Below are positions 12,601 to 23,180 of a stretch of DNA of 64,000 nt, one piece after another. Under the pieces are notes generated by a model. It was not told the DNA's origin and did not search any database. It was given only the letters and a program-made list of their open reading frames with translations. Within the stretch, counting starts at the first letter, position 1, and each line of letters starts with the position of its first letter. The translations under genes and the position numbers were made by a program. The stretch is from Rotaria macrura (lineage: Eukaryota > Rotifera > Eurotatoria > Philodinida > Philodinidae): the NCBI GenBank assembly GCA_900239685.1, contig OENT01000070.1, positions 124,001-188,000 of the forward strand, in the 5' to 3' direction.

Positions 12601-15452
12601 TTTAAAAATTCTCCCCGTCATCCTGATATATCGCTAGAATTTAAAATAAAAATAAAAATACTCATATTCTCTTTGATACAAAGAATCAACTAATTAATTG
12701 AGTTTGTTATTGATTGATTTGATTATTCCAAGATTTATATAATTCTCTACTGAATCGTTCATGTATTTTTTATTTTTGTTCATTTAGTAACTACGCTCAA
12801 GCGACGTCCATCACCTTCAACATCAAGTCTATCATCGAACTCTTCTTGTGATCGTCGCGGAGGTACTATACAATTGACTAAATTCGGTATGTTATGATTT
12901 ACGTCTAACTTATTAATTCTCATTGTTACAAAAAAATCGATTGACATTGCTTTGTAATTTCCTATTCTATTTAGAAGTTTACTCAGGTAAACTTAAATTT
13001 ATATGTTGATCCAATCATAGATATACATATTTTTTTTTGTTGTATCTATTTTAAATTCACAGGATTTTGTTTATTGTTATATATTGTTTAAAAAAGAATA
13101 TTAAGTATTTGCAAAAATTTATCGGCTTCTTCTTCTGCTTTTTTCTAGGTACACAATCACCAGATGATGTGAATAAATTACTGCGTCTATCAGATAGTAG
13201 TCATCAAGTGAAATCTCGAGTTTTACAAAAACCAAATTCTAACTCAAGTACATTAGCTATTCGAACAACATCCCCGTTAATAAGTAATTCGATAACAACC
13301 ACAGGACTCATAGGAGTCAATGACTCAACTCAAAATCGTCGCCATCCTCATACAACTAAAATACGAGATGCAAATAAATTGACAAGTGAAAGTTCAAGTT
13401 TAAATTTTAAACCAACAGTACCAACATCAAACTTTCGATCACATATTTGTAAGTTTACCGATTGATTTTGCACACGACAAAAAAAAGAGAATAAAATATA
13501 AAGACTGCGTGTGTTTGTTGTCTTAGACCCAAATCCAAATAATAACGATTTATCTAAGCATGTTCAATCAGGAAACACTGGTCATCATTTACCAGAATCA
13601 TGTATGTGTTGATGAATGCTATTCTTTTTCATTGTTGATAATTTGTTCTTGCAGATATTTCTGGTGAGAGAAATGGAAAAGTGACGCACAGTACATTGAC
13701 TGATGGATATCCATTGATTAAACATCAAAATCAATCTGCATCACGTAAAGATTACATGTTCGAAGAAAATATTTTCGTAGTATCTCTTTTACATTCTGTT
13801 AAGAAAAGCTTGAAAATACTTCTCGAATATAAAATATCGAAATTGAACATCATTATTTATTCGTTCATTGCTTCTTGTAGAAATACAACATAACGATGAA
13901 CCAAGACCGATAGTAATACGACCTTGGATACAACGTTCAACATCACAAAATGAATCAAATACTAATCCAGGTTTGTATAAACTCGAAAAAATTAAAATCA
14001 AACATCGAGTTTTCGAATGCAGTTGCTTATCATTGACATTGAAAATGTACAATTCTTTACAGAAGGAAATTGTTTTTCTTTGTATGAAATAGAATCTAGA
14101 AGAATTTTTGAAGTTTAGTTTAAAGATTTTCAACTTTCTCACTCACAACCATCAACATGAATGCATTCAAACTCCTAACTAAATCTGTCTTTTTATCTTT
14201 ATCAATGGAGTAGCTAATGCGTCACTAAGATATTGATTTACAACTATTCGTGCGATCCTAATAAATTAAAATATGAAATATGACACTACTGCTATCTTTT
14301 ATCACAATAAGCTTACTTTAATTTAGTGAACACATATTTGATCACCAATGCTTTAATTAATCCTTAAACAATTCTACAATTATTTTCAAACATGATAACG
14401 AGACATTATTTATATAGGTAGCATTTGATCATGAATCAACAATGCGGCATGATTAAGAAGATAGAGAGAAATGACGGAAGAAAGCGAGGGTGAAAGGCAA
14501 AGTTTTTACTCCTTTAAGTCGATATTCCTCTCACGTCAGATCATTTTCTAAAAATAAAGATCGTGACGATACTCCGTATTCACCACGCTACTCTCAATAT
14601 CACTTCCTTACAAATGAAAAGGTTCCGTATTGATTCTGTTTTCATTGTAGTGTACTTACCATTCTTCATCTAGACTCAGTAATCCTTTTACTTTTCTTTG
14701 GCAAAATCGTAGACTATCGAAGCTTATCCTGAAGCTAAATAGGAGAGCTCGATGTACTAAATTTGCTAATCGAATGCTAGAGATTTTCATTGAAATTGAT
14801 AGTACTAAAAGTTGATATTGTTGACAGATGAAAGAAACTTAAATCTTCTGATGACAGACTGAGTTCGAAATAAAACTTTGGGTATGGAAAAGTATTTTGA
14901 ATTGAAAGAAGATTTTTCGAAAATGAAATTTTCTTTAACAGTCGTAATTATATTAAATAGAGAAACTCAACCTTTATCGAACTCTTCATAAACTCATATC
15001 GAATAAAAAACTGAATATTAAAGATTATGAAAAGTAAATGTGTCAGAGTAGGAAATAAAAAGAAAATGAAGTATTTTCAAATCAAGCTTATATTATCGTA
15101 ACTTGACTATTTTGAATTTATGGCACAACCCATATCGAATCAATAAAGTCATGCTGACTCCCATTGAGATAATTGAATATTACAGAAAACTGATGCTCAT
15201 GACAAATCGAGCATAAACGTTTCCCATGATTAATTTTATGTAAAGTCGATATGTGGCAAACAAAACTACCATTGAGCCTTTTCTACACTCCAAATTTGCA
15301 TGCGACAGAGACTTGAAAATATGGAAATATTAGTTTTACATTTTTTTCTGATTCGTCTCGTATAGATGAAAAACATATATGTATGTTTCTCGAATTTTTT
15401 AGAAGAACCAGCTATTGATTATGATGATCATGAGCAAGTGACAGCAGTCTAG
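688..15452 (+). CDS. RAPGEF2/6-like: Rap guanine nucleotide exchange factor, PDZ-GEF type (5' partial, about 20 exons)
   Basis: Exchange factor that loads GTP on Rap GTPases at membranes and junctions. Exons read: 688-981, 1066-1275, 4431-4539, 4778-5096, 7994-8237, 8297-8361, 10259-10698, 10786-10913, 11507-11590, 11640-11714, 11795-11866, 11935-12090, 12148-12244, 12404-about 12600 (donor uncertain), 12788-12886, 13149-13448, 13527-13601, 13655-13744, 13881-13970, 15403-15452. Domains in order: RasGEF N ([10 protein letters not shown]), PDZ ([12 protein letters not shown] joined to ILNVNGQAF), a Ras-association domain ([18 protein letters not shown] to [10 protein letters not shown]), the catalytic CDC25 domain ([33 protein letters not shown]), and a Ser/Thr-rich tail. 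Splice phases agree across the joins except at the uncertain exon. The last residues, HEQVTAV, match the acidic PDZ-ligand end of vertebrate RAPGEF2. The cNMP-binding N-terminus is missing from the window. Family assignment is very secure; orthology to RAPGEF2 rather than RAPGEF6 is not resolvable. Confidence 0.95.
1276..4430 (+). other. Long intron of the PDZ-GEF gene
   Basis: A 3.15-kb intron that splits the PDZ domain between GDQ and ILNVNG. It contains an (AG)n/(TG)n microsatellite at about 3845-3869 and a C-rich homopolymer at 3922-3938 with one unresolved base (N, 3926), probably an assembly or sequencing weakness. ORFs here are short and show no family resemblance. I see no nested gene. 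Confidence 0.6.
5998..7002 (-). CDS. pnuC-like: PnuC-type nicotinamide riboside transporter, nested antisense in an intron
   Basis: Multi-pass membrane carrier of the bacterial PnuC family, which takes up nicotinamide riboside for NAD salvage. Two exons: 7002-6718 and 6645-5998, joined in phase 0 across a 72-bp GT-AG intron, giving about 310 residues. The first ~80 residues are hydrophilic and rich in Ser, Asn and Glu, an extension beyond the usual ~200-250-residue bacterial protein. The core has about seven hydrophobic segments and strong PnuC signatures: [40 protein letters not shown], then [20 protein letters not shown] and [17 protein letters not shown]. The gene lies wholly inside the 2.9-kb PDZ-GEF intron (5097-7993) on the opposite strand. 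PnuC is not a normal animal gene, so a lateral origin is inferred; the intron and extension argue against bacterial contamination. The loaded substrate is inferred from the family and could be another pyridine or vitamin. Confidence 0.9.
7003..7993. other. PDZ-GEF intron, region upstream of the nested PnuC gene
   Basis: AT-rich 1-kb stretch that must hold any promoter of the minus-strand PnuC gene and the 3' end of the host intron. No coding sequence recognised. The host acceptor AG is at 7992-7993. Confidence 0.5.
8362..10258 (+). other. PDZ-GEF intron splitting the Ras-association domain
   Basis: Intron of about 1.9 kb with a (TA)n microsatellite at 8441-8458 beside its 5' end. No gene or repeat family recognised in it. 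Confidence 0.55.
13971..15402 (+). other. Last intron of the PDZ-GEF gene
   Basis: Intron of about 1.4 kb separating the Ser/Thr-rich tail from a final 50-bp coding exon that encodes only the acidic PDZ-ligand tail. I see no coding signal in it. A C-terminus with a different tail could arise if this exon were skipped. Confidence 0.55.
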
Positions 15453-16434
15453 ATAAATGTGCCTGAATGCTTGTTTAATTGGCCCGGTGCCTGTTTATTT
15501 TTGTTTCAAATAACAGTAAGCTGTACTCATTCTACAACGAAAACAAAAACGCTTCGTCAACATTGTACATTGTGTGTTTTACATTTTTCTGTCTGTTGTT
15601 TTTTTCTCTTATATTTTCCTACTGACTGTCTTCATGTTGCTCAATAGTTTGTTTTCTGTTTCTTGGCTTGTTTTGTTTTACATTATATTGATCTGATTTA
15701 TTTCTTCTTCCTTCTTTGGTTTGAAAAATCGTAGTGATTCATATGTTAGACATATGTTATATAAAACCTTTGGCCATTCTTTTTAACTAGATTACATAGC
15801 TTCGCCATGCCATTCAATAGAATGACTACTCATCATAGGTCGTCAGATGCGCCATAAAAAAATGTTTTCTTTTATTTAATTTTGCTTCTTTGCTTCTCAA
15901 AGAGCAGACAAAACAGAACTAGAACGAAGAAGAGAGTTTCCTTTTCTTTTACATTTTGTTGTGAGTTGAGGTGTTTACGGTATTGGTATGAAGTTCATAT
16001 TCAAATACTTACATGAATAACGAAATGCTACATTCATCTTCTATTTTAGAAGAGAGTAAAACAAAACTTTGTATCGTTAGTTTCCTTTCACTTTCGTTTT
16101 TTCCTTGTAAATATCTTCTTTAATATACAATTGTGTTTTTTTTCTTTCTCTATCTTATATGCTTCGTCGTTTGCCATTCATGCAACAAACTTTTTCTAAT
16201 ATCATAATATGTAATTAAATATATTTGTTTAATTAGTTTTCATCTTTCTTCATCTAATAATATGATGACGTGAACAGAATCGAACTTGAAGTGAAACAAC
16301 AAATCAGAAGCAAACAGAAAACGAATATGAGTCACCGAAAGAGAAAACAAACAAGAAAAAAATCACCTGATCACGTCAGCACATTTGTTTGATTCGAGCA
16401 TTGGATGTGTTTACATTTCTGCAAATCATAAAAT
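15453..16434. other. 3' UTR / intergenic
   Basis: T-rich sequence after the PDZ-GEF stop codon, probably 3' UTR and spacer before the NPC2-like gene. A 62-codon ORF here has no recognisable features. Nothing else seen. Confidence 0.5.
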
Positions 16435-17009
16435 ATGATCTCGGTCTATCTTCTAATAACATCAATTTGTTTCTTCGATTTTGTAAGGACAGCAACACCA
16501 TACAAAGCTTGTGAATCAAGTTTGGGTATTATTCAAGCATTTGCCGTCACTGGTTGTACAGCGTCACCATGTAAATTTACCAAAGGTAATACATATACAA
16601 TGAATTTGACATTTCAATCAAATGTTCCATCAATTGCAGCTAAAGTTAGCATACACGGTAAAATAGTAAAAGAAAAAATAATTCACTTTCTATTCCCATA
16701 TGGACTCTATCTATGAAAGGTATTATTGCTGGCTTACCCGTTCCGTTTCCATTACCGGATCCAGACGCTTGTAAACTAGGTGTTCAGTGTCCAATTCATC
16801 AAAATGATATTAGTACAGCATCACTTTCATTACCAATCTTATCATCATATCCATCAATATCACTTTATGTGAAAATTGAAATAACAGGTGATAACAAAAA
16901 TCAAGATTATGCTTGTTTACTATTTCCGGCAACAATAACAAGCGGTTCAAATCAATTGAAAACATATGTCGGTTGGACGAAAGGAAAATTATTTGAAATG
17001 TTTGACTAA
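16435..17009 (+). CDS. NPC2-like: Secreted NPC2-like (ML domain) lipid-binding protein
   Basis: Small soluble sterol/lipid carrier of the MD-2-related lipid-recognition family; NPC2 works in the lysosome handing cholesterol to NPC1, and invertebrate paralogues can be secreted. Two exons, 16435-16657 and 16720-17009, join across a 62-bp intron within the Gly codon of HGIIAG, giving 170 residues. An N-terminal signal peptide (MISVYLLITSICFFDF) is followed by six cysteines in the NPC2 order: ACESS, GCTASPCKF, DACKLGVQCP and YACLLFP, enough for the three family disulfides. The motif IIAGLPVPFPLPDPDAC is diagnostic of NPC2. Length is close to the family norm, with about 20 extra C-terminal residues. 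A poly(A) signal AATAAA lies at 17127-17132. Whether it is the NPC2 orthologue or one of several ML paralogues cannot be told. Confidence 0.92.
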
Positions 17010-19230
17010 AACAAATATCTAACTCATCAATAAAGATGTTCAATTCGCATTTTAGCAACTGAAGTTTTCTATATCGTTCAATTTTTGAACAGAAGTTTGT
17101 TTAATATCCTTATGTCTGTACAATGAAATAAAATACTCACAACCAATAACTATGAATTATAAACTAGATAAACACAAGATCAATGACTCATTTAGTTTTA
17201 ATACAATAGAGTTCTACCTACTCTTCCCGCTAGATTTCTGATCATCAACTAAACTTAATCTAATAGAATTCAAAGTAAAGAACGATGTCGACGTACTTAC
17301 TGTTATCATCAGAAAAAGGATACAGCTGTGAGTCTAGACTGACATTAGAGTCCTGCAGGATACGACTTTTTCGTATCCTAACCTTAACCAACCCTGTAAG
17401 ACTCTAATTGACATTATATGTCTTTCGTGTGTTAATTAAAAATATTGATAAGGTCAATATTCAAATGTTATTCTGGATAACAGATTGCAATATCGTTTGA
17501 CAGTGAAGATATTAATTTGATCTGAAGAATTCATGTATTGACGATTGCGTTGAAATTATAATTAGCAGCTTTCGTGACAGTGAAGTCTATGTTGACAAAG
17601 TAAATGTACTGTATTAGCTTAAGTTATCGTTAAAGGAACATGCTGGTTTCTTTTAATCATTCCGATAATCTATACCTACGAATGAAATACATTTTAAATA
17701 TTTAATTCTAGTATTAATCGATACTTTAGATAATGTTGCTGAAATTGAATGGGCTATCCTCTCAGCTTCGATTCATTCTTCATGAAATATTTCGATTTCA
17801 TATGAAATAAATCTTTGCTCAGATTGTATTAATGCGTTCGTTTTTGACAAAATATCCACTAAAATTTGTAAATCTTTAGTCCTACCGACTGCTCCAAAGT
17901 TACCATTATTCTATCAAACAATCGCTAGTGATTAAAAATTAAATTTTTATTAAACTAGATTTACACCAGAAGATGTTGTTTCGAAATCAAGACACGTGCA
18001 ATTCTTCAGTGTACCTAGTAGTCTACTGCATTAGACTTACTGAATCATGGCCATATGCCAACTGGACGACTCATACTTTTGTTGCTCAGTTTTTTCCACG
18101 ATAAATTTGTCAACATTAATCAATTCATACCGAAACGAAAGGCAGATTTTTAACTGGTAGAACATGGTCATATCGATCAGGCTTATTTGAACTGTCTAGC
18201 TTCATGACAAAATTAAACTAGTGTTTGCTAAATTCCCAAGTATTCGACATTAATATTCTAGTACATTGCAAAAACTCCATATTTTACTATCTCAACTAAA
18301 GATTTAATAGGTGTAGCTACAAGAAACTTCATCCCAGTAAGCATGCTCATCGTCGTACTTTGTTTGGCATTGATAAATTTTATGCTACTAATATTCATTC
18401 AATGTATCGACGTAATAAAACAAAATAAATAACGCATCAATAAAATCATCACAAAACTATGCATCATCTACCATTGGAACGAAGAGCCATTATGTTAGCT
18501 GATCTAGAATTCAGCCGATTGAAATATGGCAATCTCATTTAGACTAGCTGTTCCTCGCGCATTTCTCATAATCTATAGCAAGGTGTGAATAAAAAAAAAC
18601 ATATGTCTAAAACATTATATTTGATTAATTCGAGAACTGTTGGAAGTGCCACATTAATGTCGTAGATAACAAATTGATGACCGGGATAGAATCTATGTAA
18701 ACATGAGAAATCCGTAAGAAGATTAATTATTCAACATTTAACTTCGGGTATTACCGCCATCTAGTTGCGAATCCATGTAAGTTTTGATATGAGTGGGAAT
18801 AAACCGACTTACTCTAAACATGTTTTGAAAATTTGAAACTCGAAATAATCTTTCCATTTCAAGATGTTAAATATCGTAAAGTCTTCAATTTTTATACTTC
18901 TCTCAAAATGCACTTGTGCATAGAAGAGTTTATATCTTTTCAACTAAAATTCATTTTCTATTACGAATTTTAAATGATTCAGTTAGCAGTAAATCTTTCT
19001 CTTATGAGATTTTAGGCATGCCTCCCATATTCCATGCTTAGTTCAATGCCATATTAAAATCTATGATTCTGATAAAAATTCTATGAATAGACAAGAAATA
19101 TATATCAGTTTACGTCAATTCGGAAATGTTTATTCTATGTAGCAATGTACAATTCAAACCAGATTTTTCAAGTGAAACGATCATCTCATTCGATTTCTTT
19201 CCGTTTCAACAGGAAAATCTTTATGCATTT
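17010..19230. other. Intergenic, no gene seen
   Basis: AT-rich 2.2-kb spacer between the NPC2-like gene and the left 473-bp repeat. It contains a 63-bp imperfect palindrome (17345-17407). No ORF with family resemblance was found on either strand. Confidence 0.5.
17345..17407. repeat. 63-bp nested palindrome
   Basis: The ends TTAGAGTC and GACTCTAA are inverted, and inside is a second hairpin, AGGATACGA facing TCGTATCCT. A related word, TCCTGTAGGTTACGACTTT, recurs at about 51228-51246, so this is probably a relic of a dispersed palindromic repeat rather than a terminator. Confidence 0.5.
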
Positions 19231-19703
19231 TGATTATTGGTATCTGACTATAAAACATGATGAGTTTTCTTTAATCTGCCATTTTTATTCTGATGTTCGT
19301 CTCTGCATCATCACCATTTTCTTTACATATAAAGCGTACATGTTCCACCAACGAATGTCATGCCAATACATAGACTCTTCGATGCACACATGCTACTGCA
19401 AGTGATTAGATTTCGTGACGAAAATATATCTAATACTCCTGCATACATGGTTTGTTTATTGAATTTGTATTGATTTGTATTTGATCGTTGAGACAGAATC
19501 GAACATTTTTGCATGACATTTTGTTGAATCGTACGAGTACATACAGTAATAGCAGACGTAATAGGTGCTATTGTTGTTGCTGTTGGACACAGAATTGGAA
19601 TAATGCATAGAATTGCATTTAATGTATTCGTAAGAGTGTCAAGCAAAGTACCAAGACTATTCACATCAGAAAATAAATCCGTCTGAGAACTAGATGAAAA
19701 CCA
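19231..19703 (-). pseudogene. Truncated duplicate of the lectin/PAN-like gene (left direct repeat)
   Basis: This 473-bp block matches 23181-23653 at a constant offset of 3950. In the parts I compared the two copies are identical, apart from a few differences in the first 15 bases. It holds the last 113 codons of the intact gene at 23273-23950, including the same stop codon, but lacks the signal peptide and the N-terminal lectin-like half. The homology stops abruptly after position 19703. The remaining frame (19323-19664) is open, so the copy is young, but without a start or signal peptide it is most simply a dead fragment. Confidence 0.85.
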
Positions 19704-20418
19704 TCAACATAAAGGAAATTCCCTTCTGTATGAAGAACCATTTTGACTTGTATCAAAAAATAAAAATAATATACTTGTGAGATTTCCTAGATAAGTTTAA
19801 CTTGTTGCATAAGAAAGTTATACGAAGCAATGAAAACAAAGTCTGCACGATTCATTATTAATACTGGTGGACTATGTGTTAGACTAAACAGCAACGACAA
19901 GTAAATGTCGATTTTTAAATGGAAACCGTTGGTTTTTTTAACGAATTCGAGGTCTTAATGTGGCAATGGGTGTAATAGTATATCCCTTATTTATAGAAGA
20001 AGCCAAGTAGAAATTATTGAAGAGTCATAACAAAATTCAACCTAAATTAATTTTGTCTTCGAATAACGCTAAACTCTGAATTTTATATTGAATTATTATG
20101 TACATCTGTATGTATGCTAGTACAAAGAGAAAGAGAGCAAAATTCATCGAAGATTTGTAAGAAGAAAGTGAAATATGACACAGAATTTTGAAATTATTTT
20201 GCGATATCTAACCGTATTTTTTTCCTTATTCGTTATCTTTAGATGTTAAAGATTACTGACGATAAGAAGAAGCGATAGTTTGTTTAGATAAAATACACAA
20301 CAAATGAAAGTAACTATTAACGATACTTAAAAGCATCAAGAAGAATCCCGACACGAATTTGAATATATTGTGCAAGCTCAAGTCATTTTCTTCTTATTGA
20401 CAAAACTTCACATGTACC
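19704..20418. other. 5' flank of the ADP-ribosyltransferase gene
   Basis: AT-rich, 700-bp non-coding spacer between the truncated duplicate and the start codon at 20419. It should contain the promoter and 5' UTR of the ADP-ribosyltransferase gene. No motif stands out. Confidence 0.45.
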
Positions 20419-22614
20419 ATGTACCTAAACAAATCGACAGCAACTACTAATGGTTCTTCCATTGCATCATGCGATCTTATCAACGAAAGACCACGACAAC
20501 TTGCCAATACTCAAGCGGTTCAGAATTTTCTGATTGTGTGGCTCGATGCAAGCATCAATTTGGAAAACAATATGGATTGCAAGTATGCAACTTCAAAACT
20601 AAACGGCATCGTCGAAGAGATTCATGTATTTAAAGAGGCCAACGAATGCATCAATTTTATCATTGAACAAAAAAACATAATATTCATGATCGTCTCTGGT
20701 GAATTTGGGCAAACTATAGTTCCCATAATACATGACATGCCTCAGATTAGTACCATACATATCTATAGTCAGAATAAAGGTCCGCATGAACAATGGTCCA
20801 AAGACTGGTTGAAAATAAGAGGAATTTTTATAGATATTGTTTCTATCTGCAAGTCTCTTCAAGAGATCCAACATGAACATCATCAAAATATGGTTCCTAT
20901 TAGTTTCGTCTCAATGTGTAGTAAAAACTGTAAATCAAACTTCAATCAGTTAAATTCTACTTTTATGTATACTCAAATAATGAAAGAAATTTTACTATCA
21001 ATTAATTTTAAACAGGAACATATCGAAAAATTTCTTAACTATTGTCGTGTTGTTTTCGCGGAAAGTCTAAATAAACTTCAAGAAGTCAACGAACTGCAAC
21101 GAAACTACCATCAACATCACCCAATCTGGTGGTATACCAAACCATTTTTTCTTCATTCAATGCTCAATCGATCATTACGAACGATGGAAGTCGATGTGAT
21201 TATAAACATGGGATTTTTTATTCGTGATCTTCATGAAAGTATCGTCCAACTTCATGTTCAACAGTGTTCCATGCAGCCAACTACCAATTCATTCGCTAGT
21301 TTTCGTGGTCAGATGTTATCAAAGTCTGATTTCGATGAATTGGTCGAGAACCGAGGTGGACTTCTCTCATTTAATAATTTTTTATCAACTACTAAACATC
21401 GCGAAGTATCTCTCGAATTTGCTAAACGAGCCCTACGAACACCCGATCTTGTTGGTATTGTATTCACCATGTTAATTGATCCGTCCATGACATCAACGCC
21501 ATTTGCTCATGTCTATGATGTGAGCTTTATCAAAGAGGAAGAAGAAGTTCTCTTTTCTATGCATACCATCTTTCGCATTAAAGCTGTGGAACGTATAAAA
21601 GAAAATGATCGCCTATGGGAAGTCGAATTATTATCAACTAGTGAGAAAGATCCAGAACTGCATGCGCTTACTGAACAAATACGAGAAGAGATTGATCCCC
21701 AAATGCAAGGATGGAATCGTTTAGGTATGTTACTTATTAAGATGGGGCAGTTTAACAAGGCCGAAGAATTATACAATACCCTACTTAGTCAAAAAAACCA
21801 TGATTTGGAGAAATCATCTTTCTGCAAGCAGCTCGGACAAGTGAAATGGCACCAAGGTGAATATGAGGTTGCCATCACTCATTATAAACATTCGATTGAA
21901 ATAAAGGAAAACATTCTTTCATCAACAGATATCGATTTGGCTTCCTCTTATAATGGCATTGGTCTGGTATACAACAGCATTGGTGAATATTTCAATGCAC
22001 TTTCATTTCATCGAAAAGCACTTAAAATCTGGAATAGAACTCTACCTGTCAATCAATCTGAATTGGCTCGATCTTATAGCAATATTGGTATAGTATACTT
22101 TAACAAGGGTGACAATCAAACAGCACTTGCACGTCATCAAAAAGCACTAAGAATCAGACAAGAAATTCTTGTTTCAAATCATCCTGACTTGGCTACTTCT
22201 TACAGTAATATTGGTTCAGTGTATTTCAAAATGGGTAGCTATTCGGATGCTATTAAAGGTCATCAAAAGGCATTGGAAATCAGAAAAGAAATACTGTCTC
22301 TAGATCATCCTGATTTAGCTCAATCTTACTACCATGTTGGTGCATCACATTTCCAGACGGGTGAATTTGAAAAGGCATTGTTCTATTATGAACAAGCGCT
22401 TGACATCTGGAAACAAACTCTTCCTTCAGACCACCCGAACCTGGCTGCTTCTTTTGGAAGTATTGGGATGTCGTTTTCGAGACTTGGAAAACAATTGGAA
22501 GCTATTGCATATTGTCAACGTGCTCTTGAAATAGTACAAAATCGATCATCATCCAACCCTCAAGATGTACAATTATATCGAAATAATCTTGAACATGTCA
22601 GAAAAAAATCATAG
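20419..22614 (+). CDS. NAD:arginine mono-ADP-ribosyltransferase fused to TPR repeats
   Basis: Single-exon gene, 731 residues. Residues ~35-150 form a soluble alternating strand/helix domain (NFLIVWLDAS, IIFMIVSGEFGQ, ISTIHIYSQNK) that I recall from many bdelloid proteins and that loosely resembles a receiver-like fold. Residues ~230-405 are an ADP-ribosyltransferase of the R-S-E class: Arg296 in SFRGQML, Ser323 in NNFLSTT, and an acidic EEEEV run at 373-377 that supplies the E-x-E motif of arginine-specific enzymes. Residues ~425-710 are about six or seven 42-residue kinesin-light-chain-type TPRs (e.g. ALARHQKALRIRQEIL, HPDLAQSYYHVG). No signal peptide or membrane segment, so a cytosolic enzyme is expected. 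The family transfers ADP-ribose from NAD to proteins; the TPRs probably select targets. The target is unknown. AATAAA lies 25 bp after the stop (22639). Confidence 0.9.
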   Translation: MYLNKSTATTNGSSIASCDLINERPRQLANTQAVQNFLIVWLDASINLENNMDCKYATSKLNGIVEEIHVFKEANECINFIIEQKNIIFMIVSGEFGQTIVPIIHDMPQISTIHIYSQNKGPHEQWSKDWLKIRGIFIDIVSICKSLQEIQHEHHQNMVPISFVSMCSKNCKSNFNQLNSTFMYTQIMKEILLSINFKQEHIEKFLNYCRVVFAESLNKLQEVNELQRNYHQHHPIWWYTKPFFLHSMLNRSLRTMEVDVIINMGFFIRDLHESIVQLHVQQCSMQPTTNSFASFRGQMLSKSDFDELVENRGGLLSFNNFLSTTKHREVSLEFAKRALRTPDLVGIVFTMLIDPSMTSTPFAHVYDVSFIKEEEEVLFSMHTIFRIKAVERIKENDRLWEVELLSTSEKDPELHALTEQIREEIDPQMQGWNRLGMLLIKMGQFNKAEELYNTLLSQKNHDLEKSSFCKQLGQVKWHQGEYEVAITHYKHSIEIKENILSSTDIDLASSYNGIGLVYNSIGEYFNALSFHRKALKIWNRTLPVNQSELARSYSNIGIVYFNKGDNQTALARHQKALRIRQEILVSNHPDLATSYSNIGSVYFKMGSYSDAIKGHQKALEIRKEILSLDHPDLAQSYYHVGASHFQTGEFEKALFYYEQALDIWKQTLPSDHPNLAASFGSIGMSFSRLGKQLEAIAYCQRALEIVQNRSSSNPQDVQLYRNNLEHVRKKS

Positions 22615-23180
22615 ATGAATCTCTTTTTTGTTCGACAAAATAAATGTATGAATGCAAAGACTAGCTTTTCGTCTGTTTTGATTTTTATGTCATCGCTTTC
22701 GACCCAAACTGCATAACACGGTCTTATGTAGAATTGGATAAATTTGCGATCTTTTCTACATTGAAATGAAGTCACGAAATGCTTAAATTGTAAGGCGTAT
22801 CTTTTCATCAAAGACAATAACATGATAATACAATTATAAACTATGCAGAGACTTTCCTTTTGTCGACTACGTTACCAATTACATAGACTAATGCTTGTGT
22901 TTCGGATTTATTCAGTTTTGTTCACTAAAGTCTCGCATGCTAGGGAATAAATCTACAACAATATTTCATATTTGTATGTATTTTTGCAGCCTGAATGCTC
23001 TAAAATATTGCCACCAATCAATCAATACATGCAGATTCATAGCATGGGCTGCCTGAAACATTTGTGCAATCACTAAATCCAAGTGAATTCTGTGGGGAAA
23101 AAACAAATCACTAGTAACTTCATTTTCCAGTGATCGCTCAGACCATCTGAATAATCATCAAAGATTGGCCAGTGGAAAGA
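22615..23180. other. Convergent intergenic spacer
   Basis: Spacer between the stop of the ADP-ribosyltransferase gene (+) and the right 473-bp repeat. It includes the poly(A) signal near 22639. No coding sequence recognised. Confidence 0.5.

Noticed and set aside
15459..15647. 62-codon Cys-rich ORF after the PDZ-GEF stop as a small secreted protein
   Set aside because: No good signal peptide, and it lies in T-rich 3' UTR sequence.
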